A stretch of 12,253 bases of DNA from CAYRIF01 sp964424205 (GTDB lineage Bacteria > Bacteroidota > Bacteroidia > Cytophagales > Cyclobacteriaceae), in assembly GCA_964424205.1 (NCBI GenBank), contig CAYRIF010000095.1:1-12253 (forward strand), given 5' to 3'. The position numbers were made by a program, and so were the translations under genes. Of the stretch, positions 5,159 to 12,253 are shown one piece after another. Every line of letters begins with the position of its first letter. Within the stretch, counting starts at the first letter, position 1. Below the pieces are notes generated by a model. That model saw nothing but the letters and a program-made list of their open reading frames with translations. It was not told the origin of the DNA and made no database searches.

Positions 5159-7543
5159 TTAAAAGTCAAAACGGTAACTAAATGAAGGTAAAAATGGAAT
5201 CAAACTATATTGTTTGAATTTTTTGGAGTCAGTTTTGTAATCATAACCTATGGCAATGAAAAATGGGTTTTTGCGATTATAAACATTATACACGCCCAGT
5301 GTCCATTTCCTAACACCGCGTTTTTTCTGTTTGGTCCAAGCGATGCTGAAGTCTAGCCTGTGGTAAGCCCGCATTCTAAAATCATTTTTGTTTTCATAAA
5401 GGTTTACTTCTCTCCCGTAGAATCCGTAATTTCCACCATATTGCTCTCCAGTTTCTTCATCATTCTTGAGGTATGATTTAGTAGGTAGTGAGACCGCATT
5501 ACCAGTGCCGTACACCCAGACAGCGGCTAACTCTAGGTTCTCTTTTATTTTATAAACACCAGTAATACTCACATCATGTCTTCTATCATACCGGTATGGA
5601 TATTCTTTCCCAAAATTGATATTTTTAAATTGCCGATTGGTCCGGGAGAGGGTGTAACCTAGCCATCCAGTGAATTTTCCGTGTTTTTTCTGGATAAAAA
5701 ATTCTGCCCCATAACTATTCCCTTTTCCTATTTCAATTTTGTCTTGCCAGTCTTTTTCAATGCTTGTAAAACTTGCCCCATCTTTGTATTCGATCAAGTT
5801 ATTCATTTCCTTATAATATCCCTCTAATGATACTTCAAAAGTTCGATTGATTGTTTTGGCAATGCCCACAGCATATTGTGTAGATTGTTGGGGTTTTACC
5901 CGCTTAGTAGCTGGCACCCAAAGGTCGGTCGGCAACCCTATACCACTGTTGGTAAGCAAGTGTACATATTGCTGCATTTTGGCATAAGAAGCTTTTAAGG
6001 CGATACCATTATTTAATAAATACCGCATAGAGAGTCGTGGCTGTAGAGACGTGTAAAACTGCTTGTCCACATAAAAACCTGAGAGGTGTAAACCTGCATT
6101 TACTTTGAATTTTTTTCCTATTTTGAAATCATCTTCTATATAAGCTGCAAACTCGTTCGCTGACTTATTAAAAGAACTTGTGGTGGTATCAATTTTACTT
6201 GATGTATCCTTGTATGCCAAAATGCCTGGGTTAAATTCGTGTCGGATGCCGTTGATGCCGAATCGGATATAATGGTTTGGATTTGGGATAAAATCAAAAT
6301 CAATTTTTGCTGCTAAATCATTAATGCCAGAAGAGTATTCAAAGGCACTATTTTCGGTAGTTTTTTTACCTCCTTTTGTTTTTGTCTCTTTAGACTTTTC
6401 AAAGACCTTAAATTTATACCTACTGTATGTCAAGGTAACATTGCTAAAAAGTTTGGGGTTAAATAGGTGGTTCCACCTTGCGGCAGTGATTATGTTACCC
6501 CATTGCAAGCCAAATTGATCTTTATATTCTGTTTTTTCATTATCATTAGTGTAATCATACTTACTTTTAGCATAGGCTTTGTCATTGCCAAAGTAACCAC
6601 TTAAATACAGTCTATCTGAATTAGAAAATTTATGATTTATTTTAGCATTTAGGTCATAAAAATAATAACCTCCGGTATTTTCACCATTGGATTGTGCTTT
6701 GATAAAAGGTTGCGCAAGTATATCAATATAGGTTCTTCTACCTGATAAGATGTACGTTGTATTTTCACTTTTCTTAATGGGGCCTTCTAATGTTAGTTTC
6801 GAAGAGATAAGTCCGATAGAAGCGGAGCCTTTAAACGCTTGGTTATTTCCTTCTTTCATTGAGATGTCAATTACGGATGAAAGTCGTCCGCCATATCTAG
6901 CAGGGAAACCTCCTTTAATTAAATCAACATTATTAATGGCATCAGCATTGAATACCGAGAAAAAGCCAAACAAATGGGACGCATTATAGATAGGTACACC
7001 ATCTAGTAATATTAGATTTTGATCTGGGCCACCACCCCTGACATATATCCCACTGCTGCCTTCTGTACCTGATTGTACCCCTGGTAACAATTGCAAAACT
7101 TTCAACACATCTACCTCTCCCATCAGTGCAGGCAGTGACTTTATTTGCTTGATAGGTATGGTGATGGTACTCATTTGTGTACGCTGCTGAATTTCTTCTT
7201 CGGCAGTAATGACTACTTCTTTTAGTGCAAGTGACCCTGATAACCCAACATTAAATTCTGTGTTTTTATCTAAGAAAATTTTTGCTTCGATTGGTTTATA
7301 ACCCACAAACGAAATAACTAGCGTTACTGAATCCTTGGGTAAAGTGATACTGTAAAACCCATAGTTATTGGAGGTGGTGCCACTAAAGTTAGCCTTATTG
7401 TAAATATTTGCCCCAATAAGTGCCTCTCCTGTCGCTTTGTCTTTGACATATCCACTAATCGTAAATTTTTGTGCGATTGCTAGCTGGCTGAATAGCAGCA
7501 AGAATAAAGTACTTATACAAAGTCGCCTTAAGTTATTCTTCAT
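5159..7543 (-). CDS. TonB-dependent outer-membrane receptor with carboxypeptidase-regulatory-like N-terminal domain
   Basis: The 794-residue protein should import a large or scarce substrate across the outer membrane, powered by TonB-ExbBD. It has a Sec signal peptide (1-25, ending LAIAQ). A carboxypeptidase-D-regulatory-like beta-sandwich follows at about 27-104 (TISGYVKDKATGEALIGANI). The plug domain lies at about 125-228, with GSSGIYVRGGGPDQNLILLD (162-181), GVPIYNASHLFGFFSVFNAD (182-201) and GGFPARYGGRLSSVIDI (211-227). The rest is a 22-strand-type barrel ending in YRFDF, a C-terminal phenylalanine favoured by the BAM assembly machinery. It lacks an N-terminal signalling (STN) domain, so it probably does not talk to the FecR protein in this window. 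It is the first gene of the operon with the DUF4249 lipoprotein and the HEKIH protein. The length is shorter than SusC-class receptors and fits the receptor type that pairs with DUF4249. Nothing in the sequence identifies the substrate. Confidence 0.95.
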   Translation of the reverse strand: MKNNLRRLCISTLFLLLFSQLAIAQKFTISGYVKDKATGEALIGANIYNKANFSGTTSNNYGFYSITLPKDSVTLVISFVGYKPIEAKIFLDKNTEFNVGLSGSLALKEVVITAEEEIQQRTQMSTITIPIKQIKSLPALMGEVDVLKVLQLLPGVQSGTEGSSGIYVRGGGPDQNLILLDGVPIYNASHLFGFFSVFNADAINNVDLIKGGFPARYGGRLSSVIDISMKEGNNQAFKGSASIGLISSKLTLEGPIKKSENTTYILSGRRTYIDILAQPFIKAQSNGENTGGYYFYDLNAKINHKFSNSDRLYLSGYFGNDKAYAKSKYDYTNDNEKTEYKDQFGLQWGNIITAARWNHLFNPKLFSNVTLTYSRYKFKVFEKSKETKTKGGKKTTENSAFEYSSGINDLAAKIDFDFIPNPNHYIRFGINGIRHEFNPGILAYKDTSSKIDTTTSSFNKSANEFAAYIEDDFKIGKKFKVNAGLHLSGFYVDKQFYTSLQPRLSMRYLLNNGIALKASYAKMQQYVHLLTNSGIGLPTDLWVPATKRVKPQQSTQYAVGIAKTINRTFEVSLEGYYKEMNNLIEYKDGASFTSIEKDWQDKIEIGKGNSYGAEFFIQKKHGKFTGWLGYTLSRTNRQFKNINFGKEYPYRYDRRHDVSITGVYKIKENLELAAVWVYGTGNAVSLPTKSYLKNDEETGEQYGGNYGFYGREVNLYENKNDFRMRAYHRLDFSIAWTKQKKRGVRKWTLGVYNVYNRKNPFFIAIGYDYKTDSKKFKQYSLIPFLPSFSYRFDF

Positions 7544-7730
7544 TTGATTAAATATCAGATTTAAAAATTATTTTTATATTTGTTTCAGGGCTAATACACC
7601 ACAATGTTATTTCACCCTATTTATTTTAATCTAATGGACCTCAATGTTTGTGCCAAAATATGCTAACTAGAAGACGCTTAAAAAATAGAAATGGTTGGTT
7701 TTTAAATGACTAAAAATATTGAAGTATATT

Positions 7731-7756
7731 TACCCCTCCAACTGGGAATTGGGGTA
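7731..7756. repeat. Inverted repeat upstream of the LOG gene
   Basis: TACCCC (7731-7736) and GGGGTA (7751-7756) form a perfect six-base inverted repeat around a 14-base spacer. It is a GC-rich island in very AT-rich DNA, 57 bases before the LOG start codon and about 190 bases from the receptor start. No T run follows on either side, so it is not an intrinsic terminator. It may be an operator or a leader hairpin. Confidence 0.4.
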
Positions 7757-7812
7757 AGAGAATTGCCTAAATTGATTAAAACACTTTTCATTAAAATAAT
7801 ATTCAAAACAAT

Positions 7813-8349
7813 ATGAAATCATTGTGCATATTTTGTGGTGCTAGAGACGGGTTAAATGAAATCTATCGTCAAGAAGCTAAATTGCTTGGAAAGCAGATGG
7901 CTGAAAATGAAATTTCCTTGATTTATGGAGGAGGAAATGTAGGAATGATGGGCGCTATTGCCGATAGTGTAATTAGATATGGGGGATACGTGATTGGCGT
8001 CATACCAAAATCGCTCGTCGATTTGGAATTAGCACATCCCGATGCACATGAAATGATAGTGGTGGAGAATATGCACAAACGTAAAGAAAGAATGTATGCG
8101 CTTTCAGATGCTTTTTTGGCATTGCCAGGTGGTTTTGGCACATTGGATGAGTTTTGTGAAATTTTTACTTGGTTTCAACTTGGCTTTCATAAAAAGAAAA
8201 TTGGCTTTCTTAATACTGATAAGTATTTTGATCACTTGCTGCACCATTTTGAACATGCTGTTACCGAAGGTTTTGTTGATCAGCACCTATATGATACTAT
8301 TATTGTTAAAAATAATGTGCAGGAAATTCTACCAGCATTAGCAGAATAA
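7813..8349 (+). CDS. LOG-family nucleoside 5'-monophosphate phosphoribohydrolase (TIGR00730)
   Basis: This family hydrolyses the N-glycosidic bond of purine (or cytokinin) riboside 5'-monophosphate, releasing base and ribose 5-phosphate in the cytoplasm. The 178-residue product begins with SLCIFCGARDG (3-13), the usual CxFCGSSxG phosphate-site start. It continues with LIYGGGNVGMMGAIAD (36-51), then MHKRKERM (87-94) carrying the conserved arginine region, and PGGFGTLDE (105-113), the family's PGGxGTxxE signature with the catalytic glutamate. All key motifs are intact and the length is normal, slightly short. The glycine-rich Rossmann-like fold has no signal peptide. The gene stands alone after a divergent region shared with the receptor operon. 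In bacteria outside plant associations, these enzymes are usually nucleotide-salvage or housekeeping proteins once called lysine decarboxylases; the old name should not be used. The ATG at 7813 immediately precedes the conserved start and is preferred. Confidence 0.95.
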   Translation: MKSLCIFCGARDGLNEIYRQEAKLLGKQMAENEISLIYGGGNVGMMGAIADSVIRYGGYVIGVIPKSLVDLELAHPDAHEMIVVENMHKRKERMYALSDAFLALPGGFGTLDEFCEIFTWFQLGFHKKKIGFLNTDKYFDHLLHHFEHAVTEGFVDQHLYDTIIVKNNVQEILPALAE

Positions 8350-8487
8350 CAATACGCACAAATTCTTTAATTTAAGATAAAACATTACGCAGCATACTTT
8401 TGTGATGTTTCTTAGTTTTGGTTCGCTATAATATTTGCTATTATTACATCTTTAATATTCCTATAATAATATTTTTGAGAGGTGATG

Positions 8488-8976
8488 ATGAGATTTTTTT
8501 ATAAATATATCGCTGTAATGGCTTTGTTGCTTTTTATTTCATGCGAGAGTAACCCGCCTGATTTAGGAGAGTATACAGGAAAAGAGTTGGTCTATCAGCT
8601 TACGCCATCTGTGGGGTATGAGATAGAAGGAAGAGTTCATTTCAGAGAGTTAAAAAATGAAAGTTTGCAAGTAGATGTCACGTTGGAAAATACCATTGAG
8701 GGCGTTACCTATCCTGTGAAAATGCACGAAGGAAAAGTAGATACCACAGGTCAAGTGATTTTTAATCTAGAAGCCGTAGATGGGGCAACCAAAAAAAGCA
8801 CCATCACTTTCAGTAAATTGATAAATGATGCACGCATTACTTTTGATAGTATCAATGTAATCAACGCCTCCATTAAAGTTTATCCTGGCAGCAGCCCAAG
8901 CCCTGCCGCAGGTACAAATATTGGTATCAATAGTTTGAACAATACAAACTATATTCCAATTGATTCTGGCGGTTAA
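8488..8976 (+). CDS. Small lipoprotein, paralogue A of a tandem pair (histidine-poor)
   Basis: From the ATG at 8488 the product has 162 residues and starts MRFFYKYIAVMALLLFISCE, a lipoprotein signal peptide with cysteine 19. ATG 8485 and GTG 8482 are alternative in-frame starts. The AGAGG at 8478-8482 lies at a usable distance from 8488, so that start is favoured. The mature part is similar to the next gene throughout. EYTGKELVYQL (28-38) matches EYTGNEVVYQL, GYEIEGRVHFRE (43-54) matches DYDMSGRIVFRE, YPVKMHEG (75-82) matches HPVHLHHG, and AGTNIGIN (141-148) matches SGGNIGVN. The pattern suggests a beta-sandwich of CHRD or Cu/Zn-superoxide-dismutase-like type, though I cannot confirm a family. 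Three of four clustered histidines seen in the paralogue are replaced here (Y75, K78, E81). The C-terminus adds a Pro/Ser-rich turn. Function unknown. Confidence 0.85.
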   Translation: MRFFYKYIAVMALLLFISCESNPPDLGEYTGKELVYQLTPSVGYEIEGRVHFRELKNESLQVDVTLENTIEGVTYPVKMHEGKVDTTGQVIFNLEAVDGATKKSTITFSKLINDARITFDSINVINASIKVYPGSSPSPAAGTNIGINSLNNTNYIPIDSGG

Positions 8977-9081
8977 TTATTTGAACCAATATTAAAATCT
9001 CACGTTATAACTATAGATTAGGTTTAATGATTTTTGTCACTATGATGGCTTTGTGTCGTCATTTTTTTGTACTTTTATACT

Positions 9082-9594
9082 ATGAAAATTTTTAATTCAT
9101 TATTTGTTGGGGCGTTTCTGCTCACTTCTTTTTTCTCTTGCACTGAAAAAACTGAAATTATTGAAAGCGAATATACGGGCAATGAAGTTGTGTATCAACT
9201 TGTTTCTGTTACCGATTATGATATGTCTGGCCGTATCGTTTTCAGAGAGAAAAAGGACGGAAGTATGGAGGTGGAAACATTTTTGGATAATGCTCAAAAA
9301 GGAGGAGTTCACCCAGTACACCTACACCATGGGTCTGTTTCTGAAGACGGTTATTTGGTTGCTATTCTGACGCCAGTTAACGGAGATACTGGTAGTGGTG
9401 TCACAGCATTAAATGCTCTAGGGAATGGCAAGTCTTTTAGCTACAACGATTTATTGAACTACAATGGTAGTGTAAGGGTTCACCTTGATGATAGCTACAA
9501 TAGCAACATTATTTTATCTGGTGGAAATATTGGGGTTAACAATCAAGGAGACGGTAATATAAAGTCTTGTTCTGATTTTTCTCTTAAAAATTAG
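9082..9594 (+). CDS. Small lipoprotein, paralogue B with HPVHLHHG histidine cluster (CHRD/SOD-like)
   Basis: The 170-residue product starts at the ATG at 9082. A TTG 15 bases upstream would only add residues before the signal peptide. The lipoprotein signal ends SFFSC (cysteine 20) and is followed by acidic residues (TEKTEIIESE), fitting surface or outer-membrane sorting. The mature domain contains HPVHLHHG (77-84), LTPVNGDTGSG (96-106), FSYNDLLNYNGSVRVHLDD (119-137) and GGNIGVN (147-153). A histidine cluster, a leucine-rich tyrosine/asparagine segment and a later VRVH strand recall CHRD domains and the copper-binding strands of Cu/Zn superoxide dismutase. Histidines 77, 80, 82, 83 and 134 could form a metal site; this is inference. 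It is 105 bases downstream of its paralogue on the same strand and may be co-transcribed. It converges with the next gene, leaving nine bases between stops. Confidence 0.87.
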   Translation: MKIFNSLFVGAFLLTSFFSCTEKTEIIESEYTGNEVVYQLVSVTDYDMSGRIVFREKKDGSMEVETFLDNAQKGGVHPVHLHHGSVSEDGYLVAILTPVNGDTGSGVTALNALGNGKSFSYNDLLNYNGSVRVHLDDSYNSNIILSGGNIGVNNQGDGNIKSCSDFSLKN

Positions 9595-9603
9595 GTGATT
9601 GTT

Positions 9604-10863
9604 TTAGGTTTTACGTTTTTTCTTTTTTGCAGCAGGAAACAATATATTGTTCAAGATGAGCCTATATCCTGGTGAGTTGGGATGAAGGTTGAGGTCTGTC
9701 GGTTCTTCACCCACAAAATGTTCATAGTCTTCTGGGTCGTGCCCTCCATAGAAAGTCCAGAAACCTTTACCAAAAATACCGTTGATATATCGCGCTTCAC
9801 CAATTGATTTGTTTTCGCCCATGATGGTTACGTCACCTTTGATGAGTTTTTTCTTAAAGGCTGTGGTTTGTCCCATAAAACCTTTAATGATTTTGACGTG
9901 ATTTTGGGTGAGCATGGTAGGGATAGGATCCCATTTGGCCGAAAATTCGAATAGTGTAAAGTAATCGTTTCTTTCAGTCAATCCTCTTTCTCTCTTTTGG
10001 TTGTCAATGTTTGAAAACTCATAAACCATTGGATTTCTTTCTAATTTGAAATTTTCAAAGGCAAAGGTATTCGTGAAATTTAGTTTCGACTGTGCGGCGG
10101 GATCTGCAGGATCTCCGTCAAACATATAATCACAAATATCGGTATTCTCAGCGGCTAAAGCGATATCGTAAGTGTCTGTAGCGGAGCACATGGCGAATAG
10201 AAAGCCGCCGCCAGCCACGAAGTTTCTTATTTTTTTAACAGTTCCTAATTTTAGCTGCGAGGTTTTATTAAAGCCGTGTTTTTTGGCGGAAGCCTCTGAT
10301 AGACTTTTTTGTTCTATATACCATGGCGCACTTCTGTAATTGGCATAAAACTTCCCGTACTGACCTGTAAAATCTTCATGATGCAAGTGTAACCAATCAT
10401 ACTTTGGTAATTCATCTGCATATATCTCGTCGTCAAAAATCACGTCATATGGAATTTCAGCATAGGTAAGCACCATTGTCACGGCATCATCCCAGGGCTG
10501 TTTATTTTTTGGAGAGTAAACCGCAACTTTTGGTGCTTTTTGCAGCTTCATTACGTCGGTATTTGAGGAGGGGCTTGAAATAGTAGCTATGATTTGATTT
10601 GATTGCGCATCAGAAATTATCTCGTAGGAGATGCCTCTGATAATCAACTCATTCTCAAATTTTTGATAATACTGCATCATAAAACTCCCGCCCCTATAAT
10701 TTAACAACCAATCAATTTCTACATCTTGGGTAAGTACCCAATAGGCAATGCCATAGGCTTTAAGGTGATTTGTTTGCTTTTCATCCATAGGGATCAAAAT
10801 TTGTGAACAAAATCCTGAAAAGGATAAAAGGGTAATGGTCAAAAGCAATAATAATTTGCGCAT
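9604..10863 (-). CDS. Secreted glutamine-amidotransferase-like (GATase1/ThuA-like fold) conserved Bacteroidota protein
   Basis: The 419-residue product has a signal peptide (about 1-20); the cysteine at 19 lacks a good lipobox. The conserved opening ILIPMDEKQTNHLKAYGIAY (22-41) and LLNYRGGSF (53-61) are, from memory, typical of Bacteroidota proteins that databases label asparagine synthetase B. The sequence has none of that enzyme's domains: there is no N-terminal catalytic cysteine and no ATP pyrophosphatase motif. The region from about 110 onward looks instead like a class I amidotransferase-type fold: KVAVYSP (112-118), YDWLHLHHEDFTG (155-167), and a putative nucleophile elbow GGGFLFAMCSATD (218-230) with cysteine 226. 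A late GGHDPED (373-379) could supply the histidine and acid of a triad. The C-terminus is a basic tail, KKKKRK. It would act in the periplasm or outside the cell. The gene is monocistronic, convergent with the lipoprotein pair and divergent from the ABC permease. Reaction and substrate are unknown. Confidence 0.88.
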   Translation of the reverse strand: MRKLLLLLTITLLSFSGFCSQILIPMDEKQTNHLKAYGIAYWVLTQDVEIDWLLNYRGGSFMMQYYQKFENELIIRGISYEIISDAQSNQIIATISSPSSNTDVMKLQKAPKVAVYSPKNKQPWDDAVTMVLTYAEIPYDVIFDDEIYADELPKYDWLHLHHEDFTGQYGKFYANYRSAPWYIEQKSLSEASAKKHGFNKTSQLKLGTVKKIRNFVAGGGFLFAMCSATDTYDIALAAENTDICDYMFDGDPADPAAQSKLNFTNTFAFENFKLERNPMVYEFSNIDNQKRERGLTERNDYFTLFEFSAKWDPIPTMLTQNHVKIIKGFMGQTTAFKKKLIKGDVTIMGENKSIGEARYINGIFGKGFWTFYGGHDPEDYEHFVGEEPTDLNLHPNSPGYRLILNNILFPAAKKKKRKT

Positions 10864-10934
10864 AACTTAAGTAACTGACGATCTAAATATTTATTATCTC
10901 AAACAACTATAAGACCATTTATGTATTATCTGAA

Positions 10935-10942
10935 CAAATTTA
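10935..10942 (-). promoter_or_regulatory. Candidate -7 promoter element of the amidotransferase-like gene
   Basis: Read on the minus strand the bases are TAAATTTG, an exact TAnnTTTG match, 72 bases before the start codon at 10863. The expected leader would be about 65 bases. No TTTG sits at the proper distance for a -33 element, so support rests on the -7 box and its place in a divergent intergenic region. Confidence 0.35.
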
Positions 10943-11009
10943 TATAAAATCTTTACCATAACGCATGATAAAAGACTAATTTCAGATGTTTAAAATCTAA
11001 CGATAAAAA

Positions 11010-12242
11010 ATGAATTTAGTTGAAAATGCTAAGATTGGTATACAATCAATCAAATCAAATATCCTCAGAACTATTTTGACAGCGTTTATTATTGCCTTGG
11101 GGATTACGGCGCTCATTGGAATTCTGACCTCAATTGATGGTATCAAGGGATTGATAGATAGTAATATGGCCGATTTGGGTGCTAATTCTTTTGATATAAA
11201 AGATTATAATAACCGACGTGGCCGTAGGAGAGGCATGGCACAGAAAAACTTTCCTAATATAAAATATAAAGAACTCAAAAAATTTAAGGACTTATATAAA
11301 GTGCCTGCTATGATTGGCATTTCTACACAAGTATCGGGCATTGCAGAAATCAAGTACCGCTCCAAAATCACAAATCCTAACATTGATATTTATGGTGGGG
11401 ATGAGAATCACCTAGCTATTAATGGATATGATATGGAAAAGGGTAGAGGATTTTCGGACATAGAAATAAACAATGGGGCTAAAGTGGTGATTTTGGGGAA
11501 AGAGGTTGCAACAACTCTTTTTGAGGAGAATAATCCATTGAATCTTGAAGTGTCATTCCGTGATACCAAATTCAAGGTGATTGGGGTATTAAAAGAAATT
11601 AAATCATTGGGGCAACAAGGGATAGACAGGCAGGTAATTATACCATTGGAAACTGCCAATGCAATGAGTACAAATGAAGCACTGATTTTTTCGCTGACGG
11701 CAGATATTACCTATCCTGACAATATGGAATCCGCTATTGGTGATGCGACAGGTCTGATGCGAGCCATTCGGAAAGATGAACTTGGCAGTGATAACTCATT
11801 TGAAATTGCTAAAAATGAATCGATAGGAGAAGAAATGGATAATATAACTGGATACTTAGGAATAGGTGCTTTTGTCATTGGCTTTATCACGTTACTAGGC
11901 TCATCGATTGGGTTAATGAATAGCATGATGGTATCGGTGACCCATAGAACGCGTGAAATAGGATTGAGAAAAGCATTAGGTGCTACCCCAAAAGTAATCA
12001 GTCAGCAATTTTTCTTGGAGGCGCTGATGATAACGCTTTTAGGTGGATTGGTTGGTATTTTTTTGGGCATTCTCATTGGTAATCTGTTAACTATCTTTGC
12101 TTTTGAAGGAACTTTTGTAATTCCTTGGTTATGGATATTGCTTGGACTAACCATTTGTGTTGCTGTGGGACTTATTGCTGGATTTTTTCCAGCTAGAAAA
12201 GCAGCAAGGTTAGACCCGATTGAATCGCTAAGGTTTGAATAA
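11010..12242 (+). CDS. MacB/FtsX-type ABC transporter permease
   Basis: The 410-residue inner-membrane protein has the four-helix MacB topology. One helix is near 20-42, and a large periplasmic MacB_PCD domain spans about 43-280. Three helices follow at about 282-305, 337-360 and 372-393. The FtsX signature region LMNSMMVSVTHRTREIGLRK (302-321) is followed by ALGATPKVI, the coupling segment that contacts the ATPase. The protein ends with the family's PARKAARLDPIESLRFE. No ATP-binding domain is fused, unlike E. coli MacB, so it needs a separate LolD/MacB-like ATPase, probably encoded just beyond the right edge or elsewhere. Such transporters do not move substrate through a channel but transmit ATPase cycles to the periplasm (mechanotransmission), serving lipoprotein release, peptide or drug export. 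An arginine-rich run (69-74, RRGRRR) sits early in the periplasmic domain. The upstream gene is divergent. Only 11 bases remain after the stop. Confidence 0.94.
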   Translation: MNLVENAKIGIQSIKSNILRTILTAFIIALGITALIGILTSIDGIKGLIDSNMADLGANSFDIKDYNNRRGRRRGMAQKNFPNIKYKELKKFKDLYKVPAMIGISTQVSGIAEIKYRSKITNPNIDIYGGDENHLAINGYDMEKGRGFSDIEINNGAKVVILGKEVATTLFEENNPLNLEVSFRDTKFKVIGVLKEIKSLGQQGIDRQVIIPLETANAMSTNEALIFSLTADITYPDNMESAIGDATGLMRAIRKDELGSDNSFEIAKNESIGEEMDNITGYLGIGAFVIGFITLLGSSIGLMNSMMVSVTHRTREIGLRKALGATPKVISQQFFLEALMITLLGGLVGIFLGILIGNLLTIFAFEGTFVIPWLWILLGLTICVAVGLIAGFFPARKAARLDPIESLRFE

Positions 12243-12253
12243 TGTTCTAAATA

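Noticed and set aside
5146..5169. Longer start for the DUF4249 lipoprotein at 5169
   Set aside because: It would overlap the receptor gene and put eight residues ahead of a complete lipoprotein signal peptide; the ATG at 5145 fits better.
6324..6989. Plus-strand frames inside the receptor gene
   Set aside because: They are antisense to well-conserved plug and barrel sequence and encode no recognisable domain.
7575..7582. TATATTTG on the plus strand, matching TAnnTTTG
   Set aside because: It is about 230 bases before the LOG start and its nearest upstream TTTG is 28 bases away, too far for a -33 element; likely chance in AT-rich DNA.
8470..8477. TATTTTTG matching TAnnTTTG before paralogue A
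   Set aside because: It ends only ten bases before the start codon, which would leave almost no leader, and no proper -33 element is present.

Overview
The window looks like a chromosomal segment of a Bacteroidota bacterium, probably from the Cytophagales/Flavobacteriales side. The evidence is low GC, a FecR anti-sigma factor with a C-terminal DUF4974-type domain, a TonB-dependent receptor paired with a DUF4249 lipoprotein, a secreted enzyme with a type IX secretion (T9SS) C-terminal sorting domain, many lipoproteins with the FxSC-plus-acidic-residue signal of this phylum, and TAnnTTTG-like promoter elements. No mobile element, CRISPR array, rRNA or tRNA was seen.

Layout. Positions 1-838 (minus) hold a fecR-like anti-sigma gene cut by the left edge. 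After a 249-base gap comes an unrecognised lipoprotein (1088-1864, plus), convergent with a secreted PL1-type pectate lyase (1886-3457, minus). A short minus-strand gene (3613-3819) encodes a very basic 68-residue protein and has its own candidate promoter and a good intrinsic terminator. Upstream of it, 3883-7543 is a three-gene minus-strand operon: TonB-dependent receptor, DUF4249 lipoprotein, and a small membrane protein carrying an HEKIH motif. A divergent region of about 270 bases leads to a plus-strand LOG-family nucleotide phosphoribohydrolase (7813-8349). Two tandem paralogous small lipoproteins follow (8488-8976 and 9082-9594); only the second carries a histidine cluster. A secreted glutamine-amidotransferase-like protein (9604-10863, minus) converges with them. 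The window closes with a MacB/FtsX-type ABC permease (11010-12242, plus).

How the genes fit together. Most products act in the envelope. The receptor and DUF4249 lipoprotein should form one outer-membrane import unit of unknown substrate. The FecR protein would relay a signal from another TonB receptor, probably encoded left of the window, to an ECF sigma factor that is not next to it. The pectate lyase would be exported by T9SS to attack pectin-like polysaccharide. LOG and the small basic protein are probably the only cytoplasmic products. I see no single new multi-gene system. The most interesting items are the lipoprotein pair with its exchanged histidines, the tiny HExxH membrane protein with its TTG start in frame with the preceding gene, the amidotransferase-like secreted protein, and the small basic protein.
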